Below the pieces are notes generated by a model. That model was not told the DNA's origin, did no database searches, and saw nothing but the letters and a program-made list of their open reading frames with translations. A program made the translations under genes and the position numbers. From Candidatus Kaiserbacteria bacterium (GTDB lineage: Bacteria > Patescibacteriota > Minisyncoccia > Phycocordibacterales > UBA2100), in contig JACPLD010000001.1 of assembly GCA_016186765.1 (NCBI GenBank), forward strand, positions 1 to 42,559: a stretch of 42,559 nucleotides of DNA, written 5' to 3'. Shown here one piece after another: positions 34,847-42,559 of the stretch (positions within the stretch are counted from its first letter, which is position 1; every line of letters begins with the position of its first letter).

Positions 34847-35598
34847 TTATGCTCGAAGTACTTGCTGCCTCGCTTCTCGTCATGCTCGTCTCGCTGTCGG
34901 GAAAGCTCATCACATGGCACGGCGTAGGACCTCTCATCGAGCGCAATCTGCACTTTTTTGTAAGTTTTGCAGCAGGCGTTCTCCTTATCATCGCCTATAG
35001 TCTTTCGACAGAGCTTGTCGAGCATGCGGGTTCGCTTTCGACAGGACTGCCGTGGATCGCGATAGGTGCAGTCGTCGTGCTTGTCGCCTTTCGCTACATT
35101 CCGCAGTTCCATCATCACCACGACAAAGAAGACCACCCTCATTCGATGATCGATGTCAATCGCCTCTTCGCGAGCGATGCTGTACACAATATTGGCGATG
35201 GTATCGTGATCGTTGTGTCGTTTGCCGCCTCGCCCGTGCTTGGTATCGCGAGCACCATAAGCATCATGGTGCACGAAATGCTCCAAGAGATCTCGGAATT
35301 CTTCGTGTATCGGGAAGCCGGCCTACCGGTTCGCCTCGCACTCACCTTAAATTTCATTACCTCAGGCACCATTCTCATTGGTACATTTGGTGCATTCTTT
35401 CTCTTGGAGAGATTCGAGGCGCTCGAAGTGCCGCTGCTTGGTCTGTCAGCAGGTTCTTACCTCGTGGTAGTCTTTCATGATCTCATTCCGCACTCGATCT
35501 CGAAGGGTAACGGCCGCGCTCATCTCGCAAAACACGCAGCGTTTTTTGTGGCAGGTCTCGCCCTCATGGCGGTTCTCGTCACGTTTCTCCCGGCATAG
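34843..35598 (+). CDS. ZIP-family metal transporter
   Basis: FFVSFAAGVLLIIAYSLSTEL, HHHHDKEDHPHS, SDAVHNIGDGIVIVVSF, MVHEMLQEISEFFVY; ATGA overlap with Fur gene. Confidence 0.92.
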   Translation: MIMLEVLAASLLVMLVSLSGKLITWHGVGPLIERNLHFFVSFAAGVLLIIAYSLSTELVEHAGSLSTGLPWIAIGAVVVLVAFRYIPQFHHHHDKEDHPHSMIDVNRLFASDAVHNIGDGIVIVVSFAASPVLGIASTISIMVHEMLQEISEFFVYREAGLPVRLALTLNFITSGTILIGTFGAFFLLERFEALEVPLLGLSAGSYLVVVFHDLIPHSISKGNGRAHLAKHAAFFVAGLALMAVLVTFLPA

Positions 35599-35630
35599 CG
35601 CGTCGAAATTCTAGTGCTAGGATAGCGGGC

Positions 35631-36050
35631 ATGCAGCCAGTGTGGCATGGGGCTATCGGACTCGGGCTGATCGTAGCCTTTTTTTGCGTCCTCGGAGTGA
35701 TTGCATATCAGCTCTACGGACCGGGTATCGATTTCGATGTTCCGGATTATTTGCTTCCAGCCGGCTGGGCGACCACGACCGGGCAGGCGGTTGTAGGAGA
35801 CCCGCTCGCAGACTATGCGGGAGCGCTGTTCGAATGTGCTGATGAAAAAGCCCTCAAAGCAGAATTTCTCGATGGGAGCATTCGCCTCGTACTTTCTGAC
35901 GGTCGACAGCTGAGCCTTCCGCAAACGGTTTCGGCAAGTGGCGTGCGATACGCGAATACGGATGAAAGCTTCGTATTTTGGAACAAAGGGATTACGGCAT
36001 ATATTGAGGAGAGCGGAACGCAAACATACTCATCCTGTCTGCAGCAATAA
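35631..36050 (+). CDS. MliC-family (C-type lysozyme inhibitor-like) membrane-anchored protein
   Basis: TM anchor then FECADEKALKAEFLDGSIRLVLSDGRQLSLPQTVSASGVRYANTDESFVFWNKGITAYIEESGTQTYSSC. Confidence 0.8.
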   Translation: MQPVWHGAIGLGLIVAFFCVLGVIAYQLYGPGIDFDVPDYLLPAGWATTTGQAVVGDPLADYAGALFECADEKALKAEFLDGSIRLVLSDGRQLSLPQTVSASGVRYANTDESFVFWNKGITAYIEESGTQTYSSCLQQ

Positions 36051-36079
36051 GAAGGAGCTGCGTGGTATGATGATTTTTC

Positions 36080-37528
36080 ATGGGTGAAGCTGATATCCGC
36101 GCCGAACGTCTCAAAAAGCTCGAGATACTCAAAAAGGCCGGCATGGATCCGTATCCTGCCGAAAGTGAGCGCGACACGTCTATCGCTGAGTTTCTTGCTG
36201 ACTTTGGAGCGCTCATGAAGAAAAGCCGCACTATCAGGCTTGCGGGCCGCATTATGGCGCGCCGCGGGCAAGGCGGAATAATATTTGCTGACGTCTCAGA
36301 TGGGACCGGCCGCGCACAGATTGTTCTGCAAGCAGACAGTAAAGTGGATATCAAACTTTTCGATCAGGCGGTTGACGTGGGAGATTTTGTCCAGTTCTCC
36401 GGTACTGCATTTCAGACAAAACGCGGCGAGAAATCGCTGAAAGTTGGAAGTTGGAAAGTGCTTGCGAAATCTCTCCTTCCTATTCCCGATGAGTGGTATG
36501 GCCTCAAAGATGAAGAATTAGTCTTACGGCAGCGGTATCTCGATATCCTTCTCAACGACGACGTGCGAGCAATGTTCGAGCGCCGCGCGAAATTCTGGCA
36601 GGTAATTCGGGATTTCTACCTTAAGCGTGGGTTTCTCGAAGTTGAATCTCCTGTGCTGGAAAATACGCCGGGAGGCGCCGATGCGCGGCCGTTCATTACG
36701 CATCACAATGCTTTGGGCATCGACGTCTATCTGCGCATCTCGCTCGAGCTATGGCACAAGCGGCTTCTCGTTGCGGGGCTCCCGAAGGTCTTCGAGATAG
36801 GTCGCGTATTTCGCAATGAAGGGCAGTCACGAGAGCATCTGCAGGATTTTACCTTTCTGGAATCGTATGAGGCCTACAGCGATATGCAAAAGGGAATGCA
36901 ATTTGCACAAGAGCTCTACCGGTATGTCGCAAAGGAAGTCTATGGCAAGTATACGTTCGAGATCGGCGATCATACTATCGATCTTGCCGAAGATTGGCCG
37001 CTCGTTGATTTCAGTGACGTCGTGCGAAAGGAATTCGGCATCAGTCCGCTGACAGCAGACGAATCGGAAATTATGCACGCGGCTTCGAGGGCGGGAGCAG
37101 AAGCCCATGCTCTTGCGAACAAAGAGCGTGCTGTTGACTACCTCTGGAAGAAGACTCGTAAGAGAATTTCTGGTCCTGCGTTTCTGGTAGGGATTCCTGT
37201 GTACCTTGAGCCTCTTGCGAAGCGCTCTACAGAGAATCCCGGGACCGTCGAGCGGCTGCAAGTCATCATCGCTGGCACCGAGATGGGCAAGGGCTTCAGC
37301 GAGCTCAACGATCCTCTCGATCAGCGCGCCCGCTTCGAGGAGCAGCAGAAGTTGCGCGACCAAGGCGATGAAGAGGCGCAACGCTTGGATCTCGACTACA
37401 TCCGCGCAATGGAGTATGGCATGCCGCCTGCCTTCGGCTTTGGCGTTTCGGAGCGACTCTTTGCTTTCCTCGAAAATAAACCTGCTTACCTCGCGCAGTT
37501 ATTCCCCCTCCTGCGCCCGAAGCAATGA
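36080..37528 (+). CDS. lysS: lysyl-tRNA synthetase (class II)
   Basis: RLKKLEILKKAGMDPYP, RGGIIFADVSDGTGRAQIV, FLEVESPVLENTPGGADARPFITHHNAL, FEIGRVFRNEGQSREHLQDFTFLE, YGMPPAFGFGVSERL. Confidence 0.95.
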   Translation: MGEADIRAERLKKLEILKKAGMDPYPAESERDTSIAEFLADFGALMKKSRTIRLAGRIMARRGQGGIIFADVSDGTGRAQIVLQADSKVDIKLFDQAVDVGDFVQFSGTAFQTKRGEKSLKVGSWKVLAKSLLPIPDEWYGLKDEELVLRQRYLDILLNDDVRAMFERRAKFWQVIRDFYLKRGFLEVESPVLENTPGGADARPFITHHNALGIDVYLRISLELWHKRLLVAGLPKVFEIGRVFRNEGQSREHLQDFTFLESYEAYSDMQKGMQFAQELYRYVAKEVYGKYTFEIGDHTIDLAEDWPLVDFSDVVRKEFGISPLTADESEIMHAASRAGAEAHALANKERAVDYLWKKTRKRISGPAFLVGIPVYLEPLAKRSTENPGTVERLQVIIAGTEMGKGFSELNDPLDQRARFEEQQKLRDQGDEEAQRLDLDYIRAMEYGMPPAFGFGVSERLFAFLENKPAYLAQLFPLLRPKQ

Positions 37529-38091
37529 AGACCGTTTACGGTGAGCGAAGTCGAACCGCTGTTTTTGGAGGCGGATGTTTTTGGTGCACAGAGGCAGTAT
37601 TTCAAATGCTGAAGGGGGTTACAAAGGTCGAGCCTGGTTATTCCGGGGGGAAAATGGACGATCCGACTTATGAGGCTGTCTCAAGCGGGACGACAGGACA
37701 CGCAGAGGTCATTCGTGTGACATACGATCCTGTCCTCATCTCATATGACGATTTGCTCACTGTTTTCTTCGGCTCTCACGATCCGACGAGCATGAATCGG
37801 CAAGGCGGAGATGTGGGAGAGCAGTACCGCTCGATAATCTTTTATCAGACCGATGACGAGCAACGTGTCGCCGAGAAGAAGATTGCAGAGATAAATGAAA
37901 GCCTCAAGGATGGTACACGCATCGTCACAGAGCTCGCGCCATTCAGAAATTTCTACAAAGCAGAGGATTACCATCAGAATTACTACAAGACCAATACGAG
38001 CGCTCCCTACTGCCAGCTCGTTATCGAGCCCAAGATCGAAAAAGTTCGCAAGCGCTTTGCTGAGCTGCTCAACGACAATGCAAAGAAGTGA
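37525..38091 (+). CDS. msrA: peptide-methionine (S)-S-oxide reductase
   Basis: AVFGGGCFWCTEAVFQMLKGVTKVEPGYSGG, GHAEVIRVTYDP, FYKAEDYHQNYY; ATGA overlap with lysS. Confidence 0.96.
   Translation: MKTVYGERSRTAVFGGGCFWCTEAVFQMLKGVTKVEPGYSGGKMDDPTYEAVSSGTTGHAEVIRVTYDPVLISYDDLLTVFFGSHDPTSMNRQGGDVGEQYRSIIFYQTDDEQRVAEKKIAEINESLKDGTRIVTELAPFRNFYKAEDYHQNYYKTNTSAPYCQLVIEPKIEKVRKRFAELLNDNAKK
37538..37559. repeat. family A-like repeat at msrA 5' end
   Basis: acggtgagcgaagtcgaaccgc. Confidence 0.6.
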
Positions 38092-38509
38092 ATTCGAAAA
38101 ATTGGTGGCCGAAGGATATGAGCGTCTGCCGAAATGGGTCCAGCAGAAAATAAAAAATGTTGGTCTCCTCGTTGAGGATGAGCCGTCAGAGGAAGACCGA
38201 AAAGCGCAAGGACTCTCCGACGACGAGACGCTTCTTGGCCTCTACAAGGGCATTCCTCTCTCCGAACGTGGGGAGCACTACGGTGTGGGCCCAACTATGC
38301 CCGACACGATTACGCTCTATCAGATTCCGATCGAAGATGCCGCCGAAGAATTAAGGACTTACGATGTCGTTAATAACGACTTACGAAGTCGTTATTTGGA
38401 AAACGTCAGGAAAGTTGTGGCAGAAACCATTTGGCATGAGTTTGCACACCATTTTGGGATGGATGAGGGAGAGGTGCAGGCTCGGGAGCATCGACGGAAA
38501 GATTTTTAG
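38078..38509 (+). CDS. metallopeptidase family protein (HExxH, minimal zincin)
   Basis: LVEDEPSEED, LLGLYKGIPLSERG, DTITLYQIPIEDAA, VAETIWHEFAHHFGMDE; contains repeat-derived insertion. Confidence 0.85.
   Translation: MQRSEFEKLVAEGYERLPKWVQQKIKNVGLLVEDEPSEEDRKAQGLSDDETLLGLYKGIPLSERGEHYGVGPTMPDTITLYQIPIEDAAEELRTYDVVNNDLRSRYLENVRKVVAETIWHEFAHHFGMDEGEVQAREHRRKDF
38355..38395. repeat. two tandem palindromic units inside metallopeptidase gene
   Basis: gacttacgatgtcgtta / gacttacgaagtcgtta; each near-palindromic (acgactt-acg-aagtcgt). Confidence 0.75.
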
Positions 38510-38556
38510 AGCACAGATATTTTTCTGCTGAGAAATTTCTCTCCTTAGCTGGGGTA

Positions 38557-38640
38557 GGAACCTCCGCCATGCAATTTTCCGCCTGCGAAACTCGCTACGC
38601 TCAAACAGTCCTCGTCGAAAAATTGCATGGCGGAGGTTCC
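38557..38640. repeat. 84-nt inverted-repeat element, 22-bp perfect arms
   Basis: ggaacctccgccatgcaatttt ... aaaattgcatggcggaggttcc with 40-nt loop. Confidence 0.9.
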
Positions 38641-38714
38641 AGAACGACGCGCTCCGCGAGTCTCTAAAAACCTTCCCGCCGCCACTCCCTTCGCATGGTA
38701 TAGTGGTGGCAAAT

Positions 38715-39968
38715 ATGGCGAAACTTTCGGCAATTCTCAAAGAGCGCGGCTATGTGTATCAGTTTTCTTCCGAAAAACTCGAAGAGATTACCGACGGCCC
38801 CAAGCGCACGCTCTACCTTGGCATTGACCCCTCCGCTGATTCGCTTCAAGTTGGTCAGCTCCAAGCGTTCCTCGTTCTTCGGTATTTTCTCGAGGACGGG
38901 CACAAAGTAATCCTCGTCATCGGCCGCGGCACGGGAATGATAGGTGATCCTGGTGGCAAAGCGGCAGAGCGAGCGTTACTCGACGCCGAGACGGTCGCTC
39001 GGAATGCCGAGAAAATTTCGGAACAGGTGAAACGATTGTTTGGCTCCGAGGATTTCACGCTTGTCGATAACGCCGAATGGCTAGGGAAGCTGCATCTGAT
39101 CGAATTCCTCCGAGAAGTCGGGAAGCATTTCACGGTAAATGCGATGCTCCAGCGCGACTTCATCAGGGACCGCGTCAAGGATCCGGAGAAAGGCATTTCG
39201 TACACGGAATTTTCATACGCGCTCCTGCAGGCCTATGACTACCTTTACCTGCACGAGAAACATGGTTGCGACCTTCAGGTTGGTGGCTCGGATCAGTGGG
39301 GCAACATTATCTCTGGTGTCGATTTTATCCGTCGCAGGACGGGTGAGGTTGTGTATGCGTTTACGTGGCCACTCTTGGTCGACAAAACCACTGGCCGGAA
39401 ATTCGGCAAGAGCGAAGCTGGCACCATATGGCTCGAAGCGGCAAAAACCTCGCCGTACCAGTTTTACCAATTTTGGATCAATGCGGAGGATGAGAATCTT
39501 CGAGAATATCTCTTAAAAATGACCATGCTCTCGAAGACAGAGATCGACGCGGCACTCGAGCTGCACAAGCGTGATCCGAAGGAGCGGCACGGCCAGCAGA
39601 TCCTCGCGCTCGAGGTGACGAAGCTCGTACATGGAGAGGAGGAAGCAATGAAAGCGGAGCGTATCTCGCAGGTCCTGTTTGGCGACGGAAATGTGCGAGG
39701 GCTCGAGCGCGATTCACTTGAGATGCTGAAGAGCACTGCGCCTTCACAACAAGTTCAGACGGGATTCCCTATCATAGACGCGCTGGTGGCCGCCGGGCTA
39801 TGCCACTCTAAAAGGGAGGCGCGCCAATTCCTTGCGGACGAGGCTGTCATGCTGAACGGCCAAACGATCACCGACCCGAAGCGGAAGCTCGGGCCGGATG
39901 ATTTTTATGAGGGGATTGCTCTGCTTGCGCGAGGCAAGAAGAATGTGTGCGTGCTAATGCTTTCTTGA
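38715..39968 (+). CDS. tyrS: tyrosyl-tRNA synthetase
   Basis: LYLGIDPSADSLQVGQLQAFLVLRYF, IGDPGGKAAER, QVGGSDQWGNI, GRKFGKSEAGTIWL, S4-like C terminus. Confidence 0.96.
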   Translation: MAKLSAILKERGYVYQFSSEKLEEITDGPKRTLYLGIDPSADSLQVGQLQAFLVLRYFLEDGHKVILVIGRGTGMIGDPGGKAAERALLDAETVARNAEKISEQVKRLFGSEDFTLVDNAEWLGKLHLIEFLREVGKHFTVNAMLQRDFIRDRVKDPEKGISYTEFSYALLQAYDYLYLHEKHGCDLQVGGSDQWGNIISGVDFIRRRTGEVVYAFTWPLLVDKTTGRKFGKSEAGTIWLEAAKTSPYQFYQFWINAEDENLREYLLKMTMLSKTEIDAALELHKRDPKERHGQQILALEVTKLVHGEEEAMKAERISQVLFGDGNVRGLERDSLEMLKSTAPSQQVQTGFPIIDALVAAGLCHSKREARQFLADEAVMLNGQTITDPKRKLGPDDFYEGIALLARGKKNVCVLMLS

Positions 39969-39980
39969 TAGAGTAGCCGG

Positions 39981-42050
39981 ATGGCGGGCTTTAAACTCAA
40001 ATCCGACTACAAGCCGGCAGGGGATCAGCCGAAAGCGATTACTGCACTCGTCGCAGGTCTTAAGGAAGGGGAGCGAGATCAGACGCTGCTTGGTGTCACT
40101 GGCTCGGGTAAAACCTTCACGATCGCAAATGTCATCCACGCGTGGCAAAAGCCGACACTTGTCATTGCGCACAACAAGACGCTCGCTGCGCAGCTTGCGG
40201 CAGAGTATCGTGATTTTTTCCCAAAGAACGCCGTGCATTACTTTGTTTCGTACTATGACTTCTATCAACCGGAAGCCTACGTACCGATCACCGACACCTA
40301 CATCGAGAAGGAAGCCGACATCAACGAAGATATTGAACGCTTGAGGCATGCGGCGACACAAGCGCTCCTCACGCGCAGAGACGTCATCATTGTTGCCTCG
40401 GTTTCTTGTATCTATGGCCTCGGCTCTCCGGTGGAGTACGAAAAGGTCAATCTTAAGCTTAAAAAGGGCGAGATGATGACGCGCGCGATGCTTACGCGCA
40501 TGCTTACCTCCATATACTTCGAGCGCACGACAGGTGATCTCTCTCCGGGAACGTTCCGCGCGGTCGGGAGTCGCGTCGAGCTGATGAGAGCGAGCGAGCG
40601 GGTGATATATCGGCTTGACCTCGAGGGAGGGAGCATCGGGAAGATAGAAGAAATTGATGCAACGACACGAGAAATCGGCGCGAAGCACGATGCGGTATTC
40701 GTCTTTCCCGCACGCCAGTACGTGACGCCGAAAGAGGTTCAGGACGCGGCACTTGCCGATATTGAAGTCGAGTTGGCCGAGCGCCTCAAGGTTCTCCAAG
40801 CTGCCGGAAAGATTCTTGAGGCAGAGCGTCTCAAGCGTCGCACCCGCCAAGATATCGCTATGATCGGCGAATTTGGATTTTGCAGCGGGATCGAAAACTA
40901 CTCGCGTCACTTCGATCGCCGAAAAGCAGGCGAACCCCCGTATACGCTTCTGGACTACTTTCCTCATGACAAAAATGGAAAGCCCGAGTTTCTCACGGTC
41001 ATCGATGAATCACACGTGACCGTACCGCAGATCGGCGGCATGTATGCAGGTGATCGCTCGCGTAAGGAAACGCTCGTCGAGCACGGATTTCGCTTGCCGA
41101 GCGCAGTGGACAATCGACCGCTCACGTTCGAAGAATTCGAGAAGCGAGTTGGGCCGGTGGTCTACACATCAGCGACGCCTGCTGAGTATGAGCTGCAGCG
41201 CAGTAGCAAACCTATCGAGCAAGTCATTCGTCCGACAGGTCTGGTGGATCCTGAGATCATTGTTCGTCCGATTGTCGCAAGTGGCGGGTTCGCGGGGCAG
41301 GTCAAGGATTTTATCGTGGAAGCTGAAGCCGTGACGAAGCGGGATGCTCGCTCGATGGTCACCGTACTTACGAAGAAAATGGCAGAAGACCTCTCTCAGT
41401 TCCTCGTCGAGCGAGGAGTGAAGGCGCGCTACGTTCACAGCGACGTAAAGACGATCGAGCGCATCGAGATACTCCGGGATTTCCGGAAGGGAGATTTCGA
41501 TGTGCTGGTCGGCGTCAATCTCTTGCGCGAAGGACTCGACCTTCCGGAAGTCGAGCTTGTGGGCATTCTTGACGCCGACAAGGAGGGCTTTCTGCGCAGC
41601 GAGACGTCGCTCATCCAAACGATCGGCCGTGCGGCGCGTAATGTGCGAGGCCGCGTCATACTCTATGCCGACACGGCCACGGGCTCGATGGAGCGCGCGA
41701 TCGGAGAGACGAACCGACGTCGCGAATTGCAAATGGCGTACAACAAGGCGCATAAGATAACGCCGAAGACCATTGAGAAACGAATCCACGATATCACAGG
41801 CGATATCGAGCGTTCGCGCAAGCGAGCCATCAAAGAACTTACGGAGATGGATACACACGCGTTCACGGGCGATACAGAGAGGATGGTCAAGGAAAAGCGT
41901 CGGCAGATGCACGAAGCGGCCGACCGGCTCGATTTCGAGACAGCAGCTATACTGCGCGATGAGATTAGAGCACTGGAAGAAGAGGCCCCAAAGAGCGGCA
42001 AGCCGGGAACGGGGCAGGCAGGAGGCAAAGTGCAAAAGGCAAAAATATGA
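39981..42050 (+). CDS. uvrB: excinuclease ABC subunit B
   Basis: GVTGSGKTFTIANVI, HNKTLAAQLAAEYRDFFPKNAVHYFVSYYDFYQPEAYVP, VGVNLLREGLDLPEV, UVR domain MHEAADRLDFETAAILRDEIRALEE. Confidence 0.97.
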   Translation: MAGFKLKSDYKPAGDQPKAITALVAGLKEGERDQTLLGVTGSGKTFTIANVIHAWQKPTLVIAHNKTLAAQLAAEYRDFFPKNAVHYFVSYYDFYQPEAYVPITDTYIEKEADINEDIERLRHAATQALLTRRDVIIVASVSCIYGLGSPVEYEKVNLKLKKGEMMTRAMLTRMLTSIYFERTTGDLSPGTFRAVGSRVELMRASERVIYRLDLEGGSIGKIEEIDATTREIGAKHDAVFVFPARQYVTPKEVQDAALADIEVELAERLKVLQAAGKILEAERLKRRTRQDIAMIGEFGFCSGIENYSRHFDRRKAGEPPYTLLDYFPHDKNGKPEFLTVIDESHVTVPQIGGMYAGDRSRKETLVEHGFRLPSAVDNRPLTFEEFEKRVGPVVYTSATPAEYELQRSSKPIEQVIRPTGLVDPEIIVRPIVASGGFAGQVKDFIVEAEAVTKRDARSMVTVLTKKMAEDLSQFLVERGVKARYVHSDVKTIERIEILRDFRKGDFDVLVGVNLLREGLDLPEVELVGILDADKEGFLRSETSLIQTIGRAARNVRGRVILYADTATGSMERAIGETNRRRELQMAYNKAHKITPKTIEKRIHDITGDIERSRKRAIKELTEMDTHAFTGDTERMVKEKRRQMHEAADRLDFETAAILRDEIRALEEEAPKSGKPGTGQAGGKVQKAKI

Positions 42051-42559
42051 ATATACAAATTCAGGAAAACGTGCCGCTTGCGCCGATGACAACCTTTGGC
42101 ATCGGTGGGCCTGCGCGCTTTTTTGCCGAGGTGCAGGTGGAAGAAGAGATACGAGAGGCAATTGCGTGGGCGAAAACGAGGAATGTCCGCCTGCTTCTTC
42201 TCTCCGGTGGCAGCAACATTCTCGTTCCCGACGAAGGACTCGACGCTCTCGTTGTTCGGCTTACGTCCAACGAATTTTCATTTGCCGGCTCGGAGCTCGA
42301 AGCTGATGCGGGGTGCGACCTATTTCAGCTCATCAAAGCGGCGGCGGAGCGTAAACTCGGCGGATGGGAGAAGTTGGCCGGAATTCCAGGCACGATAGGC
42401 GGCGCAGTGCGCGGAAACGCGGGTGCCTTCGGCCCGGAGATCAAGGATTTCGTGACGCGTGTGCGGGCGTTTGATACCGAACTGTGCGATGCGCGACAGT
42501 TTGACAACAACGCCTGCGACTTCTCCTACCGCCACAGCTTTTTTAAGGATCATCCTGAG
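42047..42559 (+). CDS. murB: UDP-N-acetylenolpyruvoylglucosamine reductase (partial, runs off window)
   Basis: NVPLAPMTTFGIGGPARFFAEV, LLLLSGGSNILVPDEGLDALVV, GIPGTIGGAVRGNAGAFG; ATGA overlap with uvrB. Confidence 0.93.
   Translation, partial: MNIQIQENVPLAPMTTFGIGGPARFFAEVQVEEEIREAIAWAKTRNVRLLLLSGGSNILVPDEGLDALVVRLTSNEFSFAGSELEADAGCDLFQLIKAAAERKLGGWEKLAGIPGTIGGAVRGNAGAFGPEIKDFVTRVRAFDTELCDARQFDNNACDFSYRHSFFKDHPE

Noticed and set aside
36435-36465. gttggaagttggaaagtg repeat-like tract in lysS (KVGSWKVLAKS)
   Set aside because: Aligns with the normal LysS segment (SVKVEEFELLSKALRPLP) without extra length; not an insertion.
41169-42161. 330-aa minus-strand ORF over uvrB/murB
   Set aside because: Antisense to two conserved genes.

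Overview
This 42.6 kb window (GC-rich, densely coded, no CRISPR array, no rRNA, no transposase) reads like a chromosomal segment of a Candidate Phyla Radiation / Patescibacteria (Parcubacteria-like) bacterium. The taxon is inferred from gene style and repeat types, not tested. It holds about 49 supportable protein genes (parB, relA/spoT, topA, dprA, serS, ftsQ-like, dnaX, DEAD-box helicase, lysC+asd, glutamate dehydrogenase, purF, pyrB, uppP-PAP2-dgkA, Fur/Zur+ZIP, lysS, msrA, tyrS, uvrB, partial murB), two tRNAs, several hairpins/terminators and several families of short palindromic repeats. The main observations are: (1) most genes have no Shine-Dalgarno but carry a TANNNT -10 hexamer ending about 5-10 nt before the start codon, i.e. 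a widespread leaderless-mRNA architecture; a few monocistronic genes instead have strong SDs, and often a classical promoter and their own hairpin terminator; (2) short palindromic repeats are inserted in frame inside conserved genes (topA, ftsQ-like, thioredoxin-like, gdh, msrA, a zinc metallopeptidase, the uvrB tail); (3) large palindromic operators overlap the promoters or start codons of arsR, a Fur/Zur gene and pyrB. Also notable are a dnaX without its zinc module, a PurF without its Fe-S ligands, a proteobacterial-type BTLCP cysteine peptidase and a frameshifted DoxX-like gene. All calls come from reading the sequence and the ORF track; no database search was run.
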